From contig DCGH01000053.1 in NCBI GenBank assembly GCA_002315205.1, positions 1-7,125 of the forward strand: a DNA stretch of 7,125 bases, given 5' to 3'. The translations under genes and the position numbers were made by a program. The notes beneath the pieces are model-generated. The model saw only the letters and a list, made by a program, of their open reading frames with translations. It was not told the DNA's origin and did no database searches. Positions within the stretch are counted from its first letter, which is position 1. The number at the start of each line of letters is the position of its first letter. The DNA comes from Erysipelotrichaceae bacterium UBA1783 (GTDB taxonomy: Bacteria > Bacillota_I > Bacilli_A > Erysipelotrichales > Erysipelotrichaceae). Below, piece by piece: positions 1-6,154 of this stretch.

Positions 1-753
1 GAAATATATAAGGTTGGTGGAGCACAGGCAATTGCTGCACTTGCCTATGGAACAGAATCAGTAGAAAAGGTGGATAAGATTGTTGGACCAGGTAATGCTT
101 ATGTTGCTGAGGCAAAAAGGCAGGTGTTTGGTCGAGTTGCGATTGATATGATCGCCGGACCTTCTGAAATCCTATGCTTAGCTGATGGCACTGCCAATCC
201 AAGATATGTTGCAGCTGATTTATTATCCCAGGCAGAGCATGATAAAAATGCCAGTGCAGTCTTAGTAACTGATAGTGAAGCTTTAGCTAAAGCTGTACAG
301 AAGGAAATTGAATTACAGATTGCTCAATTAGAAAGAGAAGAGATTGCCAGAGCATCTATTGATAATAATGGAAAAATTATTATTACAGATAGCCTATATA
401 AAGCAATTGAAGTATCTAATGAAATTGCTCCAGAGCATTTAGAGCTATGTGTTGATAATCCATTTGATTATTTAGATTCTATTAAGCATGCGGGATCAGT
501 ATTTATGGGAAAGAATTGTCCAGAGGCTCTTGGTGATTATATGGCAGGGCCAAATCATACCTTACCTACTAGTGGAACAGCAAAGTTTTCAAGTCCATTA
601 TCAGTAGATGATTTTATTAAGAAAACACAATACACCTACTTCACAAAGGAAGCATTAGCTAAGGTTGGATATGATGTAGCTGCTTTTGCTGAAAAAGAAG
701 GATTAACAGCACACGCAAAAAGTGCGGTTATTCGATTACAGGAGGAATTATGA
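1..753 (+). CDS. hisD: Histidinol dehydrogenase HisD (EC 1.1.1.23), 5'-truncated by window edge
   Basis: HisD oxidises L-histidinol to L-histidine in two NAD-dependent, zinc-assisted steps, the end of histidine synthesis in the cytosol. The open frame runs from base 1 without a stop, so the start lies outside the window. The fragment has 250 codons; by alignment to the E. coli enzyme from memory, about 180 N-terminal residues are missing. Visible family motifs (fragment numbering) are the [11 protein letters not shown] stretch at residues 5-15, VGPGN at 28-32, AGPSE at 52-56, the zinc-ligand pair in SQAEHD (Q77, H80), the catalytic Glu-His in APEHLE, the zinc Asp in [15 protein letters not shown] and the C-terminal zinc His in EGLTAHAKS. 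All key residues are present, so the enzyme should be active. A GTG at base 70 is an internal Val codon, not a start. The stop overlaps the hisC start (ATGA), and AGGAGG at 740-745 lies inside the hisD 3' end, which suggests coupled translation. Confidence 0.97.
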   Translation, partial: EIYKVGGAQAIAALAYGTESVEKVDKIVGPGNAYVAEAKRQVFGRVAIDMIAGPSEILCLADGTANPRYVAADLLSQAEHDKNASAVLVTDSEALAKAVQKEIELQIAQLEREEIARASIDNNGKIIITDSLYKAIEVSNEIAPEHLELCVDNPFDYLDSIKHAGSVFMGKNCPEALGDYMAGPNHTLPTSGTAKFSSPLSVDDFIKKTQYTYFTKEALAKVGYDVAAFAEKEGLTAHAKSAVIRLQEEL

Positions 754-1808
754 GAAGCTTTATTTCCAACAGACAAAAAAATCTAGAACCATATGTTCCA
801 GGACAACAGCTAGCAGGAAGCTTTATTAAGCTGAACACCAATGAGTTAGCTTACCCACCTTCTGCAAAGGCATTGGAATTTGGTTATAACAATTTAAGAC
901 CATTAAATATTTATAATGATACAGAATGTAGTTTAGTGAAAGAAAAGCTTGCTGAAATTTATGATGTAGAAACAGATGAAATTATTATGGGATTGGGAGC
1001 TGATGAGGTCTTAAACTTCTGCTTTATTGCTTTTATGGATGAAAAATCACCAGTTGTTTTCCCAGACATAACCTATGGATTCTATAAAACATTTGCTGAT
1101 ATCAATAGAGTTCCATATGAAGAAATACCATTGAAGGAAGATTTTACGATTGACCCAAAGGATTACATGTCAATTAATAAGAATATTGTAATTACTAATC
1201 CGAATGCTCCTACTGGATTTGCTTTAGATGTTAGTCAGATTGAGGAAATCTTGAAATCAAATCCAGATAATGTAGTCATTATTGACGAGGCTTATGTTGA
1301 TTTTGGTGGTGAAAGCTGTATTCCATTAATCAGAAAATATGACAATTTAGTGGTTGTACATACCTTCTCAAAATCAAGAGGAATGGCTGGCGGAAGATTA
1401 GGATATGCTATTGCATGCAAGGGATTGATAAAGGATTTAAATACAATTAAAAACTCAATGGATCCATATAACATTTCATCTTTAACACAAGCTGTAGCTT
1501 TAGGAATCTTAAATGATCCTGAGTACTTAAAGGAAAGCGTGGAGAAAACCATTGAAGCAAGAGAATTCTTTAAGGATGCACTAAGAAAGCTTGGATTTGA
1601 AGTTTTAGATTCTAAAACAAATTTCGTTTTAGCTAAATCAGATAAAATCGATGGTAAAACACTGAATATAAAGCTAAAGGAAAAAGGTGTATTGGTACGT
1701 TACTTTAATGTAGAAAGAATTAAGCAATATAATCGTATCTCTATTGGAACAAAAAAGGATATGCAAACCGTATTAGAAAAGATAGAAGAGATTTTAAAAG
1801 GAGAATAG
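750..1808 (+). CDS. hisC: Histidinol-phosphate aminotransferase HisC (EC 2.6.1.9)
   Basis: HisC is a PLP-dependent class I/II aminotransferase that moves the amino group from glutamate to imidazole-acetol phosphate, giving histidinol phosphate. The product is 352 aa, normal for the family. Visible motifs are NPNAPTG (residues 150-156, Asn contacting PLP), DEAYVDF (179-185, Asp to the pyridine nitrogen), [12 protein letters not shown] (205-216, with K208 as the Schiff-base lysine and R216 as the phosphate-binding Arg), and YNRISIGT near the C-terminus (R329, substrate carboxylate/phosphate side). The start ATG at 750 follows AGGAGG by 4 nt and overlaps the hisD stop by 4 bp. The closeness of HisC to aromatic and other class I/II transaminases makes specificity uncertain from motifs alone, but its place between hisD and hisB settles the call. 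hisC sits inside the operon here, unlike in Bacillus subtilis where it is elsewhere. Confidence 0.96.
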   Translation: MRSFISNRQKNLEPYVPGQQLAGSFIKLNTNELAYPPSAKALEFGYNNLRPLNIYNDTECSLVKEKLAEIYDVETDEIIMGLGADEVLNFCFIAFMDEKSPVVFPDITYGFYKTFADINRVPYEEIPLKEDFTIDPKDYMSINKNIVITNPNAPTGFALDVSQIEEILKSNPDNVVIIDEAYVDFGGESCIPLIRKYDNLVVVHTFSKSRGMAGGRLGYAIACKGLIKDLNTIKNSMDPYNISSLTQAVALGILNDPEYLKESVEKTIEAREFFKDALRKLGFEVLDSKTNFVLAKSDKIDGKTLNIKLKEKGVLVRYFNVERIKQYNRISIGTKKDMQTVLEKIEEILKGE

Positions 1809-1812
1809 CAAT

Positions 1813-2403
1813 ATGAAAAGAATCGCTGAAATTAAAAGAACAACAGCTGAAACAGATATTTATGTATCATTAAATATTGATGGAACTGGCACAAGTGAGA
1901 TTAATACTGGTGTTGGATTTATGGACCATATGCTAACTCTTTTTGCCAAACATGGAAGATTTGATTTAGTCGTAAAGTGTCAAGGAGATACTTATGTTGA
2001 TGACCATCATTCCGTAGAGGACATTGGAATAGCTTTAGGTACTGCTTTTAAAATGGCTTTAGCTGATAAAAAGGGGATTTGTCGTTATGGAGATATTACC
2101 TTACCAATGGATGAAGCGCTAATTATTGCTGCTGTGGATATCTCAGGCAGATTCTATTTAAATTATGGTTTAACAAATCTAAAGGACAAGGTTGGAAGCT
2201 TTGATACTGAATTAATAAAGGAATTCTTTATTGGTTTTGTAAATAATAGTGCATTGACTTTGCATATCAAGCAATTGGATGGAGAGAATACACATCATAT
2301 CATCGAAGCTGCATTTAAAGCTGTAGCAAGAGCATTAAGAAAGGCAGTTAAGATTGATGAAGATGCAAAAGATGAAATTCCTTCAACAAAAGGAGTTTTA
2401 TAA
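1813..2403 (+). CDS. hisB: Imidazoleglycerol-phosphate dehydratase HisB (EC 4.2.1.19), monofunctional
   Basis: HisB dehydrates imidazole glycerol phosphate to imidazole acetol phosphate with a di-manganese centre in a 24-mer cage. The product is 196 aa, the length of the stand-alone dehydratase. It has no N-terminal HAD phosphatase domain as in enterobacterial HisB, so histidinol-phosphate phosphatase must be another gene, not seen here. The repeated metal motifs are clear: FMDHML (residues 36-41, H39), FAKHG (H47), the DDHHSVED block at 63-70 (H65, H66, E69), H151, and the C-terminal THHIIEAAFKA at 160-170 (H161, H162, E165). DISGR at 109-113 is also family-typical, and the Ser-Thr-Lys-Gly end matches the usual C-terminus. 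The start ATG lies 4 bp after the hisC stop; GGAG at 1800-1803 inside the hisC end provides the ribosome site. The stop overlaps the hisH ATG by one base (TAATG). Confidence 0.97.
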   Translation: MKRIAEIKRTTAETDIYVSLNIDGTGTSEINTGVGFMDHMLTLFAKHGRFDLVVKCQGDTYVDDHHSVEDIGIALGTAFKMALADKKGICRYGDITLPMDEALIIAAVDISGRFYLNYGLTNLKDKVGSFDTELIKEFFIGFVNNSALTLHIKQLDGENTHHIIEAAFKAVARALRKAVKIDEDAKDEIPSTKGVL

Positions 2404-3014
2404 TGATTGCCATTATTGATTATGGTGTAGGTAATCTCTTTTCATTAAAAAGCTCTTTACTAGCAATTGGACAACAAGCGATTGTTACTAATGATATTAA
2501 TGAAATAGAAAAAGCAGAAAAGCTGATTTTGCCTGGTGTAGGAGCTTTTGAGGATGCAATTAATAAGCTAAAAGCTTCTGGATTAGATCAGGTAATCTTA
2601 GAACAGGCAAAAAGTGGTAAACCATTACTTGGTATTTGTTTAGGAATGCAGCTGCTTTTGGAAAGAAGCTACGAATTCGGCTGTTTTGAAGGCTTAGGAT
2701 TAATTAAAGGAGAGGTTATCCCTTTAAAAGGATTTATCAAAGATAGTCTGAAGGTCCCTCACATTGGTTATAATGGACTTCATTTTCCAAAGAACAAAAG
2801 CAAATTATTTGAAGGAATTGAGGAAAATGATTGTGTCTATTTTGTTCATTCCTATTTTGCAAGTAATTGTGATGATGCAATTCTAGCAACAACAGAATAT
2901 GATCAGATGATAACTGCAGCAATAGGAAAAGATAATGTTTACGGATGTCAATTTCATCCAGAAAAAAGTGGTAAGGTTGGTTTAAAAATACTGACAAATT
3001 TTTGTAAATTATAG
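2403..3014 (+). CDS. hisH: Imidazole glycerol phosphate synthase, glutamine amidotransferase subunit HisH
   Basis: HisH is the glutaminase half of imidazole glycerol phosphate synthase; it releases ammonia from glutamine and passes it through the HisF barrel. The 203-aa length fits. It is a class I (triad) amidotransferase: the nucleophile is C79 in LLGICLGMQLL, and the His-Glu pair is H185 and E187 in CQFHPEKSG. The oxyanion-strand PGVG motif is at residues 44-47, and the KVPHIGYN segment at 117-124 corresponds to the interface segment usually written VPHMGWN. The usual Trp there is Tyr123, a conservative change. The start ATG at 2403 overlaps the hisB stop by one base; AGGAG at 2391-2395 gives 7-nt spacing. 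HisH has no known use without HisF, which is encoded two genes downstream in the same operon. Confidence 0.97.
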   Translation: MIAIIDYGVGNLFSLKSSLLAIGQQAIVTNDINEIEKAEKLILPGVGAFEDAINKLKASGLDQVILEQAKSGKPLLGICLGMQLLLERSYEFGCFEGLGLIKGEVIPLKGFIKDSLKVPHIGYNGLHFPKNKSKLFEGIEENDCVYFVHSYFASNCDDAILATTEYDQMITAAIGKDNVYGCQFHPEKSGKVGLKILTNFCKL

Positions 3015-3022
3015 GAGGCTAT

Positions 3023-3733
3023 ATGAATATTTTTCCTGCAATTGATTTATATGAGGGTAAAGCGGTTCGCCTTTATAAAGGTGATTACAAACAAATGACA
3101 GTTTATTCTGAACATCCTGAGCTTATTGCTAAGGATTTTAAAGATGCAGGAGCACAATATTTGCATGTAGTTGATTTACAAGGAGCAAAAAGTGGAAAGG
3201 TTGAAAATCTTGAAACGATAAAGAAACTGATTGACAGTGGGTTAAAGGTTGAGGTTGGTGGTGGAATTCGTACTATGGAAACCATTGAAACCTATCTTCA
3301 AGCAGGCGTAGACGCAGTGATATTAGGTACAGCGGCTGTAGAAAATGAAGCGTTATTGAAGGAAGCTATTGCCAAGTATGGTGAAAAAATTGCTGTAGGT
3401 ATTGACATTAAGGATGGATTTGTCGCAATCAAGGGTTGGCTGGAAAAAAGTGAAATCAATGCATTTGATTTCTTTGAAAAAATGCAAAGACTAAATGTAA
3501 AAAGAATTATTTGCACCGATATATCTAAGGATGGAGCAATGAAGGGAACTAATTTAGAGCTCTATAAAGAGTTACAGAGTAAATATAACCTGAATTTAAT
3601 TGCCTCAGGAGGAGTTAGTAGCATGGAAGACATTATTTCCCTAAAAAAGATGGATGTCTTTGGCGCTATTATTGGTAAAGCTTATTATACAAAAGCAATT
3701 GATCTGTCAAAAGCAATAGAGGAGGCGTTATGA
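3023..3733 (+). CDS. hisA: ProFAR isomerase HisA (EC 5.3.1.16)
   Basis: HisA is a (beta-alpha)8 barrel that performs the Amadori rearrangement of ProFAR to PRFAR, the substrate of HisH-HisF. The product is 236 aa, standard for HisA. The catalytic general acid/base pair is D8 (FPAIDLYEGKAVRL) and D128 (AVGIDIKDG); T165 in CTDISKDG is the third active-site position. The two half-barrel phosphate-binding loops are visible as VGGGIR (78-83) and ASGGVSS (194-200), evidence of the known internal duplication shared with HisF. The HisA-typical GWLE follows D128 at 138-141, which separates it from TrpF and from dual-function PriA-like proteins only weakly; a separate trpF was not seen here, so dual activity cannot be excluded but nothing points to it. 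The ATG follows AGGAGG (3013-3018) by 4 nt; that site overlaps the hisH stop codon. Confidence 0.96.
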   Translation: MNIFPAIDLYEGKAVRLYKGDYKQMTVYSEHPELIAKDFKDAGAQYLHVVDLQGAKSGKVENLETIKKLIDSGLKVEVGGGIRTMETIETYLQAGVDAVILGTAAVENEALLKEAIAKYGEKIAVGIDIKDGFVAIKGWLEKSEINAFDFFEKMQRLNVKRIICTDISKDGAMKGTNLELYKELQSKYNLNLIASGGVSSMEDIISLKKMDVFGAIIGKAYYTKAIDLSKAIEEAL

Positions 3734-4491
3734 TAACAAAAAGAATTATTCCCTGCCTGGACGTAAGAAATGGCAGAGTAGTAAAGGGTGTCAATTTTGA
3801 AGGATTAAATGATGTTAATAATCCAGTGGAATTAGCAAAGTATTATTCCGATAATGGCGCCGATGAATTAGTGTTTTATGATATTACAGCCTCTTTTGAG
3901 GAGAGAAAGCTTTTTACAGATATTTTAAAAGAGGTAGCCAGTAATATATTTATTCCTTTGACTGTAGGTGGCGGAATAAATACTATTGATGATTTTGAAA
4001 GAGTTTTAAACTGTGGCGCTGATAAGGTATCCGTCAATTCAGGTGCTATCAGAAATCCAAATCTGATTAAAGAAGCAAGCCTAAAATATGGCAGTCAATG
4101 CGTTGTTATTTCTGTTGATGTTAAAAGGGTGGATGGCCAGTTTATGGTATTTGCTAAAGGAGGCAGAGAAAATACTGGCTTAGAAGCGATAGAATGGATT
4201 AAGAAATGTGTTAACCTTGGTGCAGGGGAAGTTGTCTGTAACTCCATCGATACAGATGGAGTAAAAAAAGGCTTTGATTTAGAAATGCTAAAAGCTGTAA
4301 CAGAAGCTGTGGATGTTCCTGTCATCGCTTCAGGTGGAGCAGGCAATATTAATGACTTTGTTGAATTGTTTAAAAAACTAGATAAGGTGGATGCTGGTTT
4401 GGCAGCTTCTATATTCCATTTTAAAGAGGTTGAGATTTCTAAACTAAAAAGGACTTTGGCTGAAAACGGAATAATTGTTAGAGAGGTATAG
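3730..4491 (+). CDS. hisF: Imidazole glycerol phosphate synthase, cyclase subunit HisF
   Basis: HisF is the barrel subunit that uses ammonia from HisH to turn PRFAR into imidazole glycerol phosphate plus AICAR; AICAR feeds back into purine synthesis. The product is 253 aa, the family length. The catalytic acids D11 (IPCLDVRNGRVVKG) and D130 (VISVDVKR) are present, with K19. Phosphate loops are VGGGIN (79-84) and ASGGAGN (200-206). The four charged residues of the ammonia gate at the barrel base, R5, E46, K99 and E167, are all conserved at the numbering known from the Thermotoga enzyme, as is D98, so coupling with the HisH encoded at 2403-3014 should be intact. The gene overlaps the hisA stop by 4 bp (ATGA), with GGAGG at 3721-3725 inside the hisA end. 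It lies 3 bp before hisIE. Confidence 0.97.
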   Translation: MITKRIIPCLDVRNGRVVKGVNFEGLNDVNNPVELAKYYSDNGADELVFYDITASFEERKLFTDILKEVASNIFIPLTVGGGINTIDDFERVLNCGADKVSVNSGAIRNPNLIKEASLKYGSQCVVISVDVKRVDGQFMVFAKGGRENTGLEAIEWIKKCVNLGAGEVVCNSIDTDGVKKGFDLEMLKAVTEAVDVPVIASGGAGNINDFVELFKKLDKVDAGLAASIFHFKEVEISKLKRTLAENGIIVREV

Positions 4492-4494
4492 AAA

Positions 4495-5142
4495 ATGATT
4501 AATATTGATGAATTAAAGTTTGATGAGAAGGGATTGATTCCAGCAATCGTTTGTAATAATGATACAAAAAAGGTATTAACTTTAGCTTATATGAATAAGG
4601 AAAGCTTACAGATTTCCTTAGAAAAAAAACTGACTTGCTTTTATTCAAGAAGCAGACAATGCCTATGGCTAAAGGGTGAAACTTCAGGGAACTATCAGCA
4701 TATTGTTAGCATTACCGCTGATTGTGATAAGGATGCACTAGTAGTCATGGTAAATCCTGATGGACCAGCTTGTCATTTAAATACAGAGAGCTGCTTTGAA
4801 TATCCAGTATATCAATCACAAGAAGAATCATTCTTTTCCTATGATGGACTATATCAGCTATTAGAGGGAAGAAAGGAAACACTACCAGAAGGATCTTATA
4901 CCTCTTACCTGTTTACTAAAGGAACAGATAAAATTCTGAAAAAGATTGGTGAGGAATGTACCGAGGTTATTATTTCTGCAAAAGCTGAAGACAGGGAGAA
5001 TACTATCTATGAAATAGCAGATTTGGCATATCACGTTATGGTTTTAATGGTTCAGCAGGGTATTTCCTTAGATGAAATTAAAAAAGAATTGGCTTCAAGA
5101 CATGTAATTGATCATAAAATCAAACAAGAAAAGATGAAATAG
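4495..5142 (+). CDS. hisI: Bifunctional phosphoribosyl-AMP cyclohydrolase / phosphoribosyl-ATP pyrophosphohydrolase HisIE
   Basis: This is a fusion of the second and third pathway enzymes: the C-terminal HisE part hydrolyses PR-ATP to PR-AMP and the N-terminal HisI part opens the adenine ring. The 215-aa length fits a full fusion. The HisI domain spans about residues 1-105: LTLAYMN (28-34), [18 protein letters not shown] (49-66), the metal cluster in ADCDKDA (D76, C77, D78, D80), and zinc cysteines C93 (GPACH) and C100 (ESCFE). The HisE domain starts near residue 115 and shows the all-alpha NTP-pyrophosphatase pattern: [15 protein letters not shown] (149-163, with E153, E154, E157) and [13 protein letters not shown] (173-185, with E173, D176). 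The start ATG is 3 bp after hisF, with GAGAGG at 4481-4486 as ribosome site. It is the last his gene; no strong terminator follows its stop. Confidence 0.96.
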   Translation: MINIDELKFDEKGLIPAIVCNNDTKKVLTLAYMNKESLQISLEKKLTCFYSRSRQCLWLKGETSGNYQHIVSITADCDKDALVVMVNPDGPACHLNTESCFEYPVYQSQEESFFSYDGLYQLLEGRKETLPEGSYTSYLFTKGTDKILKKIGEECTEVIISAKAEDRENTIYEIADLAYHVMVLMVQQGISLDEIKKELASRHVIDHKIKQEKMK

Positions 5143-5181
5143 ATTGTTTTTGAGTTAAAATCAATAAATCAGTTATTAATA

Positions 5182-5190
5182 TGTTATAAT
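5182..5190 (+). promoter_or_regulatory. Extended -10 promoter for the downstream regulator gene
   Basis: TG at 5182-5183, one base, then a perfect TATAAT at 5185-5190 form an extended -10 element 38 bp before the regulator ATG. At 17-18 bp upstream there is only a poor -35 candidate around 5161-5167, which an extended -10 tolerates. The predicted transcription start is near 5196-5198, leaving a leader of about 30 nt. The regulator therefore probably has its own promoter, besides any readthrough from the his operon. Confidence 0.6.
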
Positions 5191-5216
5191 ATTTGTGGTG
5201 GGTAGAGCGAATAATT

Positions 5217-5222
5217 AAGGAG
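5217..5222 (+). promoter_or_regulatory. Ribosome binding site that fixes the regulator start
   Basis: AAGGAG lies 6 nt before the ATG at 5229. An in-frame TTG at 5193 would add 12 residues, but it has no ribosome site, lies about at the expected transcription start, and the added residues precede the normal first beta strand of a receiver (MIKVLIAS). The ATG at 5229 is the better start. Confidence 0.8.
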
Positions 5223-5228
5223 ATTTGT

Positions 5229-5894
5229 ATGATCAAGGTATTAATCGCATCAAAAAATATTGATGGTGTTGAATTATATTCGTCTGTTTTAGAAAATCAT
5301 GGAATGTCTGTTCAGAAATGCTATGAATTAGAACCATTAATGTTTAGAACTGATTTAGGTGAATATGATGTAATCATTTTAGGTGGGGACCTTGAAAAAT
5401 CAATTAAGACCCTTCATATCATAAGAATGCTTACCTATTCTAATATCATTGTTATTTCCAATGAGGAAAATACTGAATTAGCAATTGAGGCTTTTTACGC
5501 TGGTGCTGATGAGTTTTATGTTAAGAGAGGACTACCGGAGTTATTAACAGCTCGTATTATTGCCCTAGTTCGAAGAAATGATGTCATTTTAAATAGAATT
5601 ATAGAATCCGACAATTTTACATTTGATTTAGAAAAAGAAGTTTGCTATTTCAAAGGAGAAAAATTAGATATTACCCATAGAGAGTTCAGAATACTATTTA
5701 TTTTATTAAAGAATAAATACAGAATTGTATCTAAGGAAGAAATCTATCGCATTGTCTGGAATAAGGAATTGGGTGAAGATAAGAGTCCATTTTGGACAAC
5801 AATGTCACGCTTAAATAAGAAAATAGAAAAGTATAATAATGATTTTTCAATCGATTCAAACCGTGAAGGATATCAGCTTTATATTCGTAAATAA
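5229..5894 (+). CDS. OmpR/PhoB-type winged-helix regulator with degenerate (pseudo-)receiver domain
   Basis: The product has 221 aa with two domains: a receiver-like fold at about 1-116 and an OmpR-type winged helix at about 128-220. The C-terminal domain matches the family pattern: LDITHREFRILFILLKNK (146-163), VSKEEIYRIVW (167-177), a recognition-helix segment around 186-201 ending in RLNKKIEKY, and a wing NREGYQLY (211-218). The receiver keeps the GADEFYVK segment with the switch lysine (K99) and the Ser of strand 4 (S77, usual Ser/Thr). However, the acidic pair after strand 1 is Ser-Lys (S8, K9, in LIASKN), and the phospho-acceptor position at the end of strand 3 is Gly (G52, in DVIILGGDL); D54 is two residues off. 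This suggests phosphorylation-independent control, as known for other atypical OmpR members. No kinase gene adjoins it. Targets are unknown; the neighbours are his genes and leuS. It has its own likely promoter. Confidence 0.85.
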   Translation: MIKVLIASKNIDGVELYSSVLENHGMSVQKCYELEPLMFRTDLGEYDVIILGGDLEKSIKTLHIIRMLTYSNIIVISNEENTELAIEAFYAGADEFYVKRGLPELLTARIIALVRRNDVILNRIIESDNFTFDLEKEVCYFKGEKLDITHREFRILFILLKNKYRIVSKEEIYRIVWNKELGEDKSPFWTTMSRLNKKIEKYNNDFSIDSNREGYQLYIRK

Positions 5895-5901
5895 TTATCA
5901 A

Positions 5902-5930
5902 TTGACTATTATTTAATTAATGATTAAAAT
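5902..5930 (+). promoter_or_regulatory. Sigma-A-type promoter of the T-box-leuS transcript
   Basis: TTGACT (5902-5907, 5 of 6 to consensus) and TAAAAT (5925-5930, 5 of 6) are separated by exactly 17 bp. The -35 begins only 7 bp after the regulator stop codon. The predicted start is about 5936-5938, which falls right at the base of T-box Stem I, as expected for a T-box leader. No terminator separates it from the regulator gene. Confidence 0.75.
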
Positions 5931-6081
5931 ATAGGTTAGTGATGATTAGGAAGTAGTAAGTTGAATTCCTGCTGATAGAAAGCTAGCGGTTGATGGAAGC
6001 TAGTAGAGGATGATATTGAATTAGACCTATGAGCTGACGTATAAGCTGCGTTAAAGCTATATGAAGTGGACAACAAGTCAA

Positions 6082-6112
6082 CTAAGGTGGTACCGCCCGA
6101 AAGGGTCCTTAG
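6082..6112 (+). promoter_or_regulatory. T-box antiterminator (or antisequestrator) fold
   Basis: CTAAGG (6082-6087) pairs perfectly with CCTTAG (6107-6112) as helix A1. Then comes the 7-nt bulge TGGTACC (6088-6094) that takes the tRNA NCCA end, and helix A2 GCCC/GGGT (6095-6098/6103-6106) closed by a GAAA tetraloop. This matches the known antiterminator architecture exactly, in an unusually compact form. Confidence 0.85.
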
Positions 6113-6132
6113 AGTGTAGCACCTTTTATTTT
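6084..6132 (+). terminator. Possible non-canonical terminator of the T-box leader
   Basis: AAGGTGGTAC (6084-6093) can pair with GTAGCACCTT (6116-6125), nine pairs with a single G-G mismatch (6090/6119), followed by TTATTTT (6126-6132). The fold encloses the GCCC-GAAA-GGGT hairpin. It excludes the antiterminator because it uses its 5' strand and the tRNA-binding UGGU itself. In usual T-boxes the terminator uses the 3' strand of the antiterminator instead, so this is an inference and the stem is imperfect. Confidence 0.4.
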
Positions 6133-6145
6133 GGTGCAGAAAGGG
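6106..6145 (+). promoter_or_regulatory. Possible Shine-Dalgarno-sequestering hairpin ahead of leuS
   Basis: GCACC (6119-6123) and GGTGC (6133-6137) form a perfect 5-bp stem. Outside it, TCCTT (6106-6110) can pair with AAGGG (6141-6145), which is the leuS ribosome site (AAAGGG 6140-6145, 9 nt before the ATG). TCCTT includes the 3' strand of the antiterminator, so antiterminator formation would free the ribosome site. This would give translational control. The internal loop (8 by 3 nt) makes it weak. Confidence 0.35.
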
Positions 6146-6154
6146 ATATAGATT

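Larger units (their letters stand above)
5935..6145 (+). ncRNA. T-box leader riboswitch, tRNA-Leu specific (specifier UUA), controlling leuS
   Basis: T-box leaders bind a tRNA twice: the anticodon at the specifier loop and, if uncharged, the acceptor end at the T-box bulge. Here the conserved T-box AAGGTGGTACCGC is at 6084-6096, directly upstream of leuS. Stem I is legible: base helix 5935-5939/6034-6038, a GA (kink-turn-like) motif 5941-5946/6030-6032, helix TAGG/CCTA 5947-5950/6026-6029, and the S-turn AGTA (5955-5958) facing GAA (6018-6020). The codon after GAA is TTA (6021-6023), a Leu codon followed by a purine. The distal arm is CTAGC/GCTAG (5983-5987/5999-6003) with the conserved loop GGTTGATGGAA. 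A second hairpin, with a one-base bulge, lies at 6039-6062 (Stem III-like). The bulge UGGU pairs with ACCA, fitting the discriminator A of tRNA-Leu. Family and leucine specificity are secure; the exact pairing of the middle of Stem I is inference by eye. Confidence 0.93.

Noticed and set aside
2753..2776. Trp to Tyr change at HisH residue 123 as a defect
   Set aside because: It is a conservative aromatic swap in the HisF interface segment; the triad C79, H185, E187 is intact.
1..5142. Frameshift, insertion or foreign gene within the his operon
   Set aside because: All seven frames are intact, of normal length, similar in base composition, and joined by short overlaps or gaps.
5143..5165. Intrinsic terminator after hisIE
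   Set aside because: The hairpin is almost all A-T with a bulge and has no T-run after it; it is too weak to call.
5193..5228. TTG start adding 12 residues to the regulator
   Set aside because: It has no ribosome site, sits at about the predicted transcription start, and the ATG at 5229 has AAGGAG at proper spacing and a normal receiver N-terminus.
5931..6030. Seven-pair helix ATAGGTT (5931-5937) with GACCTAT (6024-6030) as the base of Stem I
   Set aside because: The 5' strand mostly precedes the predicted transcription start, and it would remove the kink-turn and the purine after the specifier; the 5935-5939/6034-6038 and 5947-5950/6026-6029 helices fit the T-box architecture better.
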